Assembly: GCA_963693085.1 (NCBI GenBank)
Contig: OY856409.1
Span: forward strand, 1,618,715,711-1,618,779,710
Direction: 5' to 3'
DNA: 64,000 nt
Origin: Alisma plantago-aquatica
Lineage: Eukaryota > Streptophyta > Magnoliopsida > Alismatales > Alismataceae
This document shows positions 47,050 through 58,930 of this stretch, in pieces; within the stretch, counting starts at the first letter, position 1; every line of letters starts with the position of its first letter. Position numbers and translations under genes: made by a program. A model generated the notes under the pieces. That model saw only the letters and a list, made by a program, of their open reading frames with translations. It did no database searches and was not told the DNA's origin.

Positions 47050-49332
47050 AAACCTTAACTAAATATTAACACCACATGACGTACTAATGTTATGTTATGA
47101 TAAGAGGCCCTAAGAAGGATGAAGGCATGAGAGACTCTAATGAGGAGTCATAATACATAAAGCCCTAATCTTGGATAATATGACAATGAATCATTATTCT
47201 AATCTTAAGTAAGGGTATAAAGAAACCCTAATGATGAGATAGAAGTAATGGCCTTATAAAGGTGAAACATTTCATGTGGTTGAATATATGCAACCTAATT
47301 GTAAGCAGTGTCTTTACCATTAGACAAGTACATATCATTAAAGATAGTTGGACAACTCTAATGTGTGGTCTATGCATTATATGCTATAGGTAAGTGATTA
47401 GTGATGGAATGTATTAAGAAGGGAAATACCTTAATACAAGATAAGATGGATAATTCAGGAGAGTCTGAAGTGATGAGAAAGTGATACATCAAAATATGAT
47501 AGTTATCACATTCAACACTTCAGGGTTTATATGCCTTGATGTACTTCAAATCCAATATAATTGGGTAAGAAACATATGAAGTGTGTTATGCAACTATTAC
47601 AATGAAATTTAATGAGTTGTTACACCTTGATGAGTGTTAATTAATGTACCTTGAGAATGGAGTTAAGCCCAAATGATGCATATGATATAATCATACCATG
47701 ATGAGGATGAGAAATGAACTCATACCTTGAATTGATGATCATTAATGCTATATGATGAAAGTAATGTTCTAGAATGATCAAATATGATATCCTTGAATTC
47801 CCCAGAGGTATGGAATAATGTATTAAGGGTTGGACAGATAATGAGATCATGAAATCTTCATTAATGAGAAATGGGGAACCCTAACCCTACTTTGGGTAAA
47901 GGGAATGAAAAGTCCTATTTGATAGTAAACCCTAATTCCTGGTAGAGGAATAATGGTGTTACTATTGCATCACATGATGTGATGAATATCTTGTATGATT
48001 GTTATCATGCCTAATAACCATACATATATTATAAGGTGATGTATATAGCTAGTTTGAGTTGTGACATTTATATAATAAATGTTGATTGGCATTATGTGCC
48101 TTAATGTTGTTGTTGCTTAGTAAAAGAAGCAATATGCATGGACTTTTATGAGTCACATGAGTAAGTTGTTACCTAGTGAGAGGTGACAAGATATTTCATG
48201 GCCTTGTGAGCCAGGTGTGATGCTTGTGTAACAAGTATCATGAATGCCTTGGTCAGATGACCTGAAGGCGATAGTTACCTAAAAAAGGTATAATAATGCT
48301 CAATGATGAGTTAAGGGTTTTAATACCCAGAACCATATGATTATGGTGATGAGAATGTGAAGGGATGAGAATTCCCAGTATTGAAATGAGGGACTGAGTT
48401 CCCAGGGTCTTTGAAAGACTGATAAATATCTGATAAAAGTAGTACATGTCTGTTTATAGCATTGTTGTAATAAGTTATGTTTGAGAACTTGGCTGATGCT
48501 AAAAGAATATGAGAATGTACTTAATAAATCAAGTGAAATCTATTCATGTAGTGCTCTGACCATAGATCCATCATCGCCAGGAATAGGTGATGGTGAAACG
48601 GGTGCCCGTGGCAAAACCCACAACACATATTTTGAATATGTGGGGGTAAATGGGCGAAAATATCCTTACGTCCTCTTGAAGAGATTGTTGGAAGGTAAAC
48701 AAGAAACCTCTCAATCCTTCATGAATATGTCGGGATGGATGTATCACAAATCTCCCAATGATACTTAATGTCGGATCGAGGAGATAAACAAGAAATCTCT
48801 CGATTGGCAATGAGAGTGCAGTTGACGCTGTAACTCTGTAGCGAAGGTGCCAGAATACCCTAGCTAGCTAGTTAGTAGAGACATGAAATGTCCTCCATAT
48901 GGTCTCATGCTAACCGAGACAGATGAGGTTATAAGAATCCAACTCTTTTGATGACCTATGTATGGTATCGAGGCGATTTCATAATGGTCGGTTGGAGTAT
49001 GAGCGGTATATCTCATCTCCTCAGAGTATAAGTGTGATTGTAAAATGTAATCAGCCATATAACATGTTTGCTTAAGGATTGAATACGGAGATTCATTGAT
49101 TGATGTTGCATTTCTTTGTGCATTCCTTAGTAGTTAAATGTTAATTATGTTTCTTTATATTCTCTGCAAGGTAGACAGATGAATTACTTATCTACCATGG
49201 GTAGATGCAATGACCTCCTTGAGAATGGAGATTATCTTATTCTGTTCTATGATGAATAATTGTGCTTGATAATGTAAAAATAACCCCTACTCAGTTTTAA
49301 TTTAATAAACTTCAATAACAATGTTTTTGGCG

Positions 49333-49370
49333 GAGAGTTATATCTCTCGCTGGGGCAATTTTCAATTGTC
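49333..49370 (+). promoter_or_regulatory. Twin hairpin in E5 5' LTR
   Basis: GAGAGTTATATCTCTC (49333-49348) and GGCAATT-TTC-AATTGTC (49354-49370), the counterparts of the E1 hairpins. Also at 57205-57242 in the 3' LTR. Confidence 0.6.
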
Positions 49371-49802
49371 TCACCCCCGTGGGAAACATTTTTAGGTATG
49401 CATGGGAGGCAAAGCAGAAATCCTAGAACAAGGAAAGAGCAACAACAATAGCAACAGTAGGGACAACAATAAGATCTCAGGTGGAGATATTGCCTGTATA
49501 GTCATACAGATAGTAGTCCTATGTGTCGTCTCTGTACTCTCAGGTCCTCAGAGTTTTTAGTTAGTGTCTTATGAATCAATATGAGGTTTTGGCTTGATGC
49601 CTCGAGATTCGTATAATGGTACAGGTTGTATACTTGTGAACCAGGATGAATTTTAAATACTTTGGTTTTTGGTTAAAGAGTTTTCCTGTGAATGGATCTC
49701 TTATAAAAGTTTTAAATTTTCAGTGATTTTCAGTAATCTGTAGCAAATAATTTGCTTCCACATTAGTTAATCATTTTTTCACAAGACGGTCACCACAATT
49801 AG

Positions 49803-49814
49803 TGGTATCAGAGC
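49803..49814 (+). other. E5 primer binding site (tRNA-Met)
   Basis: TGGTATCAGAGC, 5 nt after the LTR. The following CTCTAGGTTCGTTGAGTCTA matches the E1 leader almost exactly. Confidence 0.92.
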
Positions 49815-49928
49815 TCTAGGTTCGTTGAGTCTACAGAGACATAAGACTAAGGTAGTAGAGTCTGTTCTGGTGTCATCCACTGTATCTGATAGTGTCTTCT
49901 GCTCGTATAAGAGAAGAAGAACTTAAAG

Positions 49929-50090
49929 ATGACTGGGTCACATGAGGAGATTGTTGCTGAAAGCAGCAATGTTGCACCAAGAAGAGGTGCATGGGAACAG
50001 GAAAGAAAGAGACAATTGCTTGAGAATCCCCAAGCTGATCCAACTATAATAAGAAAATCCTTCTTTAAGTATTACTATTGGGGAACTTAG
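49929..50090 (+). pseudogene. E5 gag-start remnant (53 codons)
   Basis: ATG ... TAG frame reading MTGSHEEIVAESSNVAPRRG, which aligns with the E1 gag start MAEPHDEYVAKSSASAPRGG at a similar distance from the primer site. The rest of gag is absent. Keeping the gag start may serve packaging signals in the RNA, not a protein (inference). Confidence 0.65.
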
Positions 50091-51537
50091 GACAACAGTA
50101 ATGTATATAGTGGATCAGGTTTTGGCAGTGTAACCTAGATTACCAGTTCCAATGATGATGTTATAGATATCAACAGGATTTGTAATTAGCATCAGTAGGT
50201 TGAAGCAAAAGGAAATGATTGAACTTTCCTTGATTAGTCCTATGAGGACTTATGTTTAGCATAATAAAACATTACAAATGTTTTATGTTGTTTTTACCTC
50301 CTTGAGAAAAGATGAGGTATAGAAGGGATGCCTGGATAAAATCCATAGATATTAAGCCTTATGCTTATGATAATATGAAAAGAAGGAATATGATAGCATA
50401 CAAAGTGCATACCACTTGATCTCAGTAGTTATATACCCTGGCCAGGTATACAAGTATTGATGATAAAGTGGGTATGGAAACTCTTAGATTGTTGTCTTTT
50501 TGATTGCTCTAATCAAGTAGTCATTCTGAGACAATCTAATGAGTATCATGAAATCAGAAATTTTGAATGAATAAATGTGTCATATCCCATGCATGAGAAA
50601 GATAAGTCTGAGATAATCCCAGATGAGCATGTTGTATGAGGAACTACAAATGTACTCCTCATAAGATAAGAATAAGAATAAGGGAGATGAACCATGTTCA
50701 ATAATGCTGCCCGCATAATACAGATCTTTCCCATAATGAGGAAATGGGAGATGTGATGAGATCATGAGATGATCATAAACATGCTATATAACAATAAAGA
50801 AAGAGATAATGACATGCAATCATCCTTACAAATTCCAATACTAAAGGCAAGGAACCTAGGATGAGATAAAGAGTAAATGGTTCAAGAATAGTTGAAAATA
50901 CATGAATTAATAAGAGGAATATGAATCCTTGTTTTCTTTCCTTTCAGGGACATGGCAATCAAGTGGGTCTTAGGACACTTGATGTGCATAAGATAAAGGA
51001 GTTCATGTATTGGATACTTAGAAAAGTATTAGTTATCTTGGACTTTAGTCCCAAGATGAGGACATATGAAACAATTAATGTTCCAAGATGAAAGGAAGAG
51101 ATATATATGATGTGTTTCCAACACATGTGATAGATACCAAGGTGAAAGATTCTAGTTTTTGAGAGTTATCATATGGGTTAGGTTGGTTACCTGGGGTGGT
51201 CAACTGTGAAATTAGTCTGGATGTATAAATCAATATGAACATCATATGTTAGGGGTTTATGCTCTGCATAAACATGATATTAATAATGAATGCACGATGT
51301 TTCTCTGAGCAAGAAAAGTGTTATTTGACACAAAGTTGACTTTATAGTCAATGATGAGGAACAATGGAGCATGTGCCTTGTGTGTTGATTCTATGAGAAT
51401 CTTGTATGGAAACACTTTGTGCTAATAAAAGTTTTATGGTGTCTCCATAATAAGGAGATGTTTTGTGAAGACTAGATAGTATGAAGAATTAAATACATCT
51501 GTCTTCCTTTATTTGGATTTCGAGGACGAAATCCTTG
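50091..51537 (+). other. E5 internal non-coding region
   Basis: 1.4 kb without a recognised gene. No RT, integrase or protease motif in any frame. Near the end, GGATTTCGAGGACGAAATCC (51515 region) is the usual sequence after a chromovirus pol, also seen in E1, so the 3' end of the parent is retained. Confidence 0.6.
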
Positions 51538-51553
51538 TTAGGGGTTTATAATT
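51538..51553 (+). other. E5 polypurine tract region
   Basis: TTAGGGGTTTATAATT directly before the 3' LTR; similar to E1. Confidence 0.65.
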
Positions 51554-54500
51554 TGTAACAACCCTGACCTGGGTTATACTTTAACCCTAGGTGTTTTGAT
51601 TAAGAAATGTGATTAAATGCTTAATCTCATCTTATGAAAAGTAATTAGGCCTCAAGAGGAACTTATGTTGTAATTCTAGTCCTTTTTGAACATTGTGGAA
51701 ATCAATGTTTTGTTTGTATTGGACTAAAGTGCAAATTACCCAAGTTGAGGGGTTGAAGTGCAATTGTGCATGATAATATGTTCCTCATGTGTTGAAGCAT
51801 CATGAGAGTAAAAATGATGCTGAGGTATGGCTTATGGATGCCTGAACACTATGAAAGAGCTGATAAAGCAATATTTGTGCATAAAAACCTAGTTTTGGAG
51901 TAATGTGCAATTTACCAAAAACCAAGGGTTCAATATGCAATTTACCACTTCAATAAAGTCCCTAATGTTTCTTGGCATCATGTAGAGCAAAGAAAATGAG
52001 AGGGACTTCTCATTTGAATTAAGATGGAGGAGAGAGAATCTTGATATTAAAATAATAAGGATTTAATCCTAAGTGAAACCCTAATCCAATTTAGGGCAAA
52101 AATGAATGTATTAATTAAAGGGCCTTCAAACAAAATTAAAATGGTTGGATTCAGATGTGTGTGGATAAGCCTAAAGCCTTGCAAAGGCACGATCATATCC
52201 TAAGGAGGTGAAATTCCACTCACCATTATTATAAGAAAAAGAATTTCCACTCAAATAAGGATATTCTTATTATAAGGGTTAAGGTGCTTAATTTCTTTTC
52301 CCTTAATTCATGGATAATGGAAGGGAGTTCTTTGGGGATAGAGATGCCCTTGCATGCAAGAAACCAAGGGGGAAGTGGTGGCAACAATTTTGGAATTAAA
52401 AGACTTTTATAAAGTATCTTTTCTCTCCTCAATTTTCTTATAAAAGTACCTTTTCCAAGCCAAATGAAAGCCTTTTACGACTCCACTTCTTCTCCTTGCT
52501 TGAAAAACCGACCAAGAAGGATATTGACAGCAGGGGTCACGTCCCCAACCTGTTGGTAAGCCTTTGATCTTCATTCTTCTTGATTTCAAGGTGAAAATCA
52601 TAAAACAATGTGTAATTCCTTCATTTCTTCACTCAATCTTCAATTCTAGCTGATCATTTCACTCCAAATCTTGAAGTTGAGCCTTGGAATAGTTGGATAA
52701 GCTTCATCCAACATTAGATACGTTATCTTGGAGCTTGGAGATCAGATTTGAGGCGGGTTTTATAACTTGAACCCTTTTACATTGTCATTCGACCAATAAT
52801 CTTGTAATTTCAATGATTCCTTCATTATCTTGATTAATTGCTGGTTTAAATTGATTAATTCATGAAATCAGACGTTGTTATAACTTCAGGGACTAAGCTT
52901 GATGATTATGACATCATCATAAGCACACACCTCCCCAAATATCTTGGGCAAATGGTTTGGAAGTTGGGACCAAACGGTTTCACCAAACCGTTTGGTGATC
53001 AAACGGTTTCCAAACCGTTTGGGAGAAAACGGTTTCAAAACCGTTTGAAATGGTTGAACAAGGCTTTATCGTTTTAGATTCCTGTTTATAATTATGTTTT
53101 TTGTTAACCCTCCAAATTTTAGGGATTAACTCCAAAGTAATCGTGAGTTGAAGGCAAATCAATTAGGTAACCTAATTGAATTAAGTGCTGGATTTCAATC
53201 TGATTTAAATTGACTTTTTTGGGCAAACGGTTTCAAAACCGTTTGAGTGAGTTGACCAAGGGTTGACCGTTTGATATTGATCTTCCTAATTATGTTGGTT
53301 AATTACTCACCAAATTTGAGGGGTTAATTCCAAAGGAATCGTGAGTTGAAGGCTAATCAATTAGGTAACCCGTAATTGGATTAAGTGCTGATCTTTAACC
53401 TGATTAATTGGAATTTTTGGGAAAACGGTTTCAAAACCATTTGAGATGGTTGACCAAGTGTTTACCGTTTGATATTACTGTTACTAATAATGTTCTTTAA
53501 TACCTCACCAAATTTTATGGATTAATTCCAAGGGAATCATGAGTTGAAGGCTAATCCATTAGGAAAATCCTAATTGGATTAAGTGCTGATTTTCAACTTG
53601 ATTAATTTGCCTTTTTGGGAAAACGGTTTCAAAACCGTTTGAGATGGTTGACCAAGCGTTTACCATTTGATATTACTGTTCCTAATGATTTTGATTATTA
53701 ACTCACCAAATTTGATGGATTAATTCCCAAGGAATCATGAGTTGAAGGCTAATCAATTGGGCAGACCCTAATTGAAATCAATGCTGAATTTCCAATGACT
53801 TGATTTGAGATTTTGGGTTGGATAGCCCAAACGGTTTCAAAACAGTTTGGGGATCACCCAAGACCGTTTGGAGGTCTGGGGTTAAGTATGGTTGACCAAT
53901 TGAAGGTCCAAAGGTACCAAATCATATTACAACCAAGTGTTGATGTGTTGATCAACTCAATAGACCAAACCTTGATGAAATTTCACTAGAATCCAAGGGT
54001 TGGATGGGCAAACGGTCTTCACCTACTTGGCCAAACGGTCTTCACCTTCTTGGCCAAACGGTCTTCACCTACTTGGCCAAATGGTCTTCACCTACTTGGC
54101 CAAACGGTCTTCACCTACTTGGGAAAACGGTCTCAAACCGTTTGGAGACCTAGGTGGTTTCAAGGTCAAGTTATGTTATGCAATAGAAGGTTCAATTGGT
54201 TAGTACAATGGAGAACCTAATGCAACTGAAGGTCCAATTGATTAACCTAATTGAGTACCTATTGCAATTGTAGATTTAATTGATCAATTCAATCGGATAC
54301 CTTATGTAATGGAGGTCCAAGGTGATTGAATCTCTCGAGAATAGAGATGATGAATGACTCATTGATCCAATGATGATTAGTAATGATAATCAATGAAGGT
54401 ACAAGGATTGAAACCTTATTAGTACCTAAGTGATTAGTGCCAATTAAGGGATGAACCTTAATTGCTTATAGGATCAATGACTTGGTACACTATGTCATTC

Positions 54501-57500
54501 ATAGTTGTATCTTGTATGTAGTTTATTGAAAGGATGATATGACCTTATCAAGTTGAGATGATGTTAGCATGAATTCATAACATGAATATGATTCATGTGG
54601 AGATTAAGGGTATGATCCTTACGTAAAGAGATCATGAAACCCTAATCATGAACATAAACCCTAATTGACAGGGTTATTGAATTCTAACCCTAATTGAGGG
54701 AAATTCTAAATGAAACCATAATCCAGGGTAAGGATGTAGCCCTAATCTAGGGTAATGATAAGTGAAACTCTAATTTAGGGAAAAGAGATGTAAATCCCTA
54801 ATTGGGATGAATAGTGAATCTCCAATTATGGATAATTGAATGAAATTCTAATAGAGATGAATAGTAGACCCAAATTGTGGGAAACTATGGTGGAAACCCT
54901 AGTTGAGGGTGATTCCATGAGAAACCTTAACTAAATATTAACACCACATGACGTACTAATGTTATGTTGTGATAAGAGGCCCTAAGAAGGATGAAGGCAT
55001 GAGAGACTCTAATGAGGAGTCATAATACATAAAACCCTAATCTTGGATAATATGATAATGAATCATAATTCTAATCTTAAGTAAGGGTATAAAGAAACCC
55101 AAATGATGAGATAGAAGTAATGGCCTTAGAAAGGTGAAACATTTCATGTGGTTGAATATATGCAACCTAATTGTAAGCAATGTCTTTACCATTAGACAAG
55201 TCCATATCATTAAATATAGTTGGACAACTCTAATGTGTGGCCTATGCATTATATGCTATAGGTAAGTGATTAGTGATGGAATGTACTAAGAAGGGAAATA
55301 CCTTAATACAAGATAAGATGGCTAATTCAGGAGAGTCTGAAGTGATGAGAAAGTGATACATCAAAATATGATAGTTATCACATTCAACACTTCAGGGTTT
55401 ATATGCCTTGATGTACTTCAAATTCAATATAATTGGGTAAGAAACATATGAAGTGTGTTATGCAACTATTACAATGAAATGTAATGAGTTGTTACACCTT
55501 GATGAGTGTTAATTAATGTACCTTGAGAATGGAGTTAAGCCCAAATGATGTGTATGATATAATCATACCATGATGAGGATGAGAAATGAACTCATACCTT
55601 GAATTGATGATCATTAATGCTATATGATGAAAGTAATGTTCTAGAATAATCAAATATGATATCCATGAATGCCCCAAAGGTATGAAATAATGTATTAAGG
55701 TTTGGACATATAATGAGATCATGAAATATTTATTAATGAGAAATGGGGAACCCTAACCCTAATTTGGGTAAAGGGAATGAAAAGCCCTATTTGATAGTAA
55801 ACCCTAATTTCTGGTACAGGAATAATGGTGTTACTATTGCATCACATGATGTGATGAATATCTTATATGATTGTTATCATGCCTAATAACCATACAAATA
55901 TTATGATGTGATGTATATAGCTAGTTTGAGCTGTGACATTTATATAATAAATGTTGATTGGCAATATGTGCCTTAATGTTGTTGTTGCTTAGTAAAAGAA
56001 GAAATATGCATGGACTTTTATGAGTCACATGAGTAAGTTGTTACCTAGTGAGAGGTGACAAGATATTTCATGGCCTTGTGAGCCAGGTGTGATGCTTGTG
56101 TAACAAGTATCATGAATGCCTTGGTCAGATGACCTGAAGGCGATAGTTACCTGAAAAAGGTATAATAATTCTCAATGATGAGTTAAGGGTTTGAATACCC
56201 AGAACCATATGATTATGGTGATGAGAATGTGAAGGGATGAGAATTCCCAGTATTGAAATGAGGGACTGAGTTCCCAGGGTCTTTGAAAGACTGATAAATA
56301 TCTGATAAAAGTAGTACATGTCTCTTTATAGCATTGTTGTAATAAGTTATGTTTGAGAACTTGGCTGATGCTAAAAGAATATGAGAATGTACTTAATAAA
56401 TCAAGTGAAATCTATTCATGTAGTGCTCTGACTATAGATCCATCATCGTCAGGAATAGGTAATGGTGAAACGGGTACCCGCGGAAAAACCTGGAGCACAT
56501 ATTTTGAATATGTGGGGGTAAATGGGCGAAAATATCCTTACGTACTCTTGAAGAGATTGTTGGAAGGTAAACAAGAAACCTCTCAATCCTTCATGAATAT
56601 GTCAGTATGGATGTATCACGAATCTCCCAAAGATACTTAATGTCAGATCGAGGAGATAAATAAGAAATTGCTCCATTGGCGATGAGAGTGCAGTTGACGC
56701 TGTAACTCTGTACCGAAGGTGCCAGAATACCCTGGCTAGCTAGTTAGCAGAGACATGAGATGTCCTGTATATGGTCTCGTACTGACCGAGATAGATGAGG
56801 TCATAAGAATCTGGCTCTTTTGATGACCTATGTATGGTACCGAGGTGATTTCGTAATGGTCGGTTGGAGTATGAGTGATATATCTCATCTCCTCAGAGCA
56901 TAAGTGTGATTGTAAAATGTAATCAGCTGTATAACATGTTTGCTTAAGGATTGAATACGGAGATTCATTGGTTGATGTTGCATTTCTTTGTGCATTCCTT
57001 AGTAGTTAAATGTTAATTAAGTTTTTTTATATTCTTTGGAAGGTAGACAGATGAATTACATATCTACCATGGGTAGATGCAATGACCTCCTTGAGAATGG
57101 AGATTATCTTATTTTGTTCTATGATGAATAATTGTGCCTGATAATGTAAAAATAACCCCTACTGAGTTTTAATTTAATAAACTATAATAACAATGTTTTT
57201 GGCAGAGAGTTATATCTCTCGCTGGGGCAATTTTCAATTGTCTCACCCCCATGGGAAACATTTTTAGGTAAGCATGGGAGGCAAAGCAGAAATCTTAGAA
57301 CAAGGAAAGAGCAAAAACAATAGCAATAGTAGGGACAACAATAAGATCTCAGGTGGAGATATTGCCTGTATAGTCATACAGATAGTAGTCCTACGTGTCG
57401 TCTCTGCACGCTCAGGTCCTCGGAGTTTTTAGTCAGTGTCTTATGAATCAATCTGAGGTTTTGGCTTGATGCCTCAAGATTCATATAATGTCTGTATATA

Positions 57501-57690
57501 ATGTTTATAAGTAGTTGATGTTGCAATCTTTGAGAAGAAATGGTACAGGTTGTATACTTGTGAACCGGGATGAATTTGAAATACTTTGGTTTTTGGTTAA
57601 AGAGTTTTCCTGTGAATGGATCTCTTGAAAAAGTTTTAAATAATTTGCTTCTACATTAGTTAATCATGTTTTCGCAAGACGGTCGCCACA
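51554..57690 (+). repeat. E5 3' LTR (6137 bp)
   Basis: Partner of 43490-49797. Shorter by 171 bp, of which 168 are six missing 28-bp units. Ends GTCGCCACA, followed by TSD CTAAG. Confidence 0.95.
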
Positions 57691-58892
57691 CTAAGATAGA
57701 CCTGAGATCTGGATATCATCAATTGAGGATAAAGGCTTCAGATATTCTTAAGTCAGCTTTCAGGACAAGATATGGGCATTATGAATTTCTGGTCATGTCA
57801 TTTGGACTGACTAATGCCCCAACAACTTTCATGGATATGATGAACCATATTTTCAAGTTGTTCTTGGACCAGTTCATAGTAGTTTTCATAGATGACATTT
57901 TCATCTATTCCAGAGATGATGAGTAGCATGAGTAGCATCTGAGGATAACATTATAGTTTTTGAGACAACACCAGTTTTATGATAAATTCAGTAAGTGTGA
58001 GTTCTGGTTAGCTGAGGTGTCTTTTCTTGGACATGTCATCTCAGGAGATGGAGTAAGTGTTGACCCTAAGAAAGTCGATTCTGTCTTATAGTGGGAGTAT
58101 CATAGGACTCCTACTGATATCATAAGCTTCTTAGGATTGGTATGTTACTACACGAGGTTCATCCAGAACTTCTGTGTTATAACATCACCTCTGACATGCT
58201 TAACGAGAAAGAATGCACCGTTTGTTTGGTCAGATAATTGTGAGAAGAGTTTTCAAATCTTGAAGAAGAGGTTAACTACAACACCAGTGTTGATCCTGCT
58301 CGAGATAGGTAAAGGCTCCATAGTGTTTTGTGATGCTTCCAGGAGAGGCTTAGGCTATTTGTTGATGTAGGAAGGTAAAGTAGTAGCTTATACATCTAGA
58401 CAACTTAAGAAGAATGAGGAGAATTGCCCGACACATGATTTGGAGTTAGCTGATGTAGTTCATGCTCTTAAGACATGGCGTCAGTGTCTTTATGGTGAGG
58501 CATTCTAGGTGTTTACAGGTCATAAGAGTTTGAAATATATCTTCACCCATAAGGATCTGAATCTTAGACAGTGGAGATGGTTAGAATTAATCAAAGATTA
58601 TGAAGTGATGATAGATTATCATCCTAGAAAAGCTAATGTGGTAGCAGATGCCCTGAGTAGAAAGTCAAGTTCAACAATTGATGTATTCTCTATGGCATGT
58701 TTCAGGAGAGACCTTCTAGTAGAGATGCGGAAGTTGAACTTAGACTTAAGGGTGACAGAGAAGAGTGGTTTGATTGCACAGATGCAAGTCAAGCCTACTT
58801 TTTATGATCAGATCAAGGAACTTCATCAGAGTGACATTGAGTTACAGCAGATCATGCAAGATATGACAAAGGAAAAGAGACCAGAGTTCTAG
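57691..58892 (+). pseudogene. E2 RT and RNase H
   Basis: Directly after E5: [23 protein letters not shown] and the active site FIDD. A stop follows at about 57924-57926. 58137-58370 gives RT thumb and RNase H start (IVFCDAS). 58509-58892 begins [11 protein letters not shown], where the usual catalytic Asp of TDHKSL is Gly, then [17 protein letters not shown]. All in one frame with several stops. Confidence 0.88.
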
Positions 58893-58930
58893 TTTTCAGA
58901 TGACAGTTTGTTATAACAGCATGACAAGTT

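Larger units (their letters stand above)
43490..49797 (+). repeat. E5 5' LTR (6308 bp)
   Basis: Starts TGTAACAATCCTGACCTGGG and ends GTCACCACA. Near the start it resembles the E1 LTR start. Holds 197-bp modules, a palindrome zone, a 28-bp minisatellite, twin hairpins and the TTTTTAGGT box (49389-49397). A 95-codon frame at 48481-48768 recurs in the other LTR but begins with a non-ATG codon and is not treated as a gene. Confidence 0.95.
43490..57690 (+). mobile_element. E5: non-autonomous element with 6.1-6.3 kb LTRs (LARD-like)
   Basis: LTRs 43490-49797 and 51554-57690, TSD CTAAG, tRNA-Met primer site, purine tract. The internal region is only 1756 bp with one 53-codon gag-start remnant, so 88 percent of the 14.2 kb is LTR. 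LTR start, leader, gag start, primer site and purine tract resemble E1, making it a derivative mobilised by E1-type proteins (inference). Only 4 of the first 211 LTR bases differ, the youngest insertion here. Confidence 0.93.

Noticed and set aside
48481..48768. 95-codon frame present in both E5 LTRs (also 56353-56640)
   Set aside because: The pair exists because LTRs are duplicates; it lacks an ATG start at its beginning and shows no known domain.
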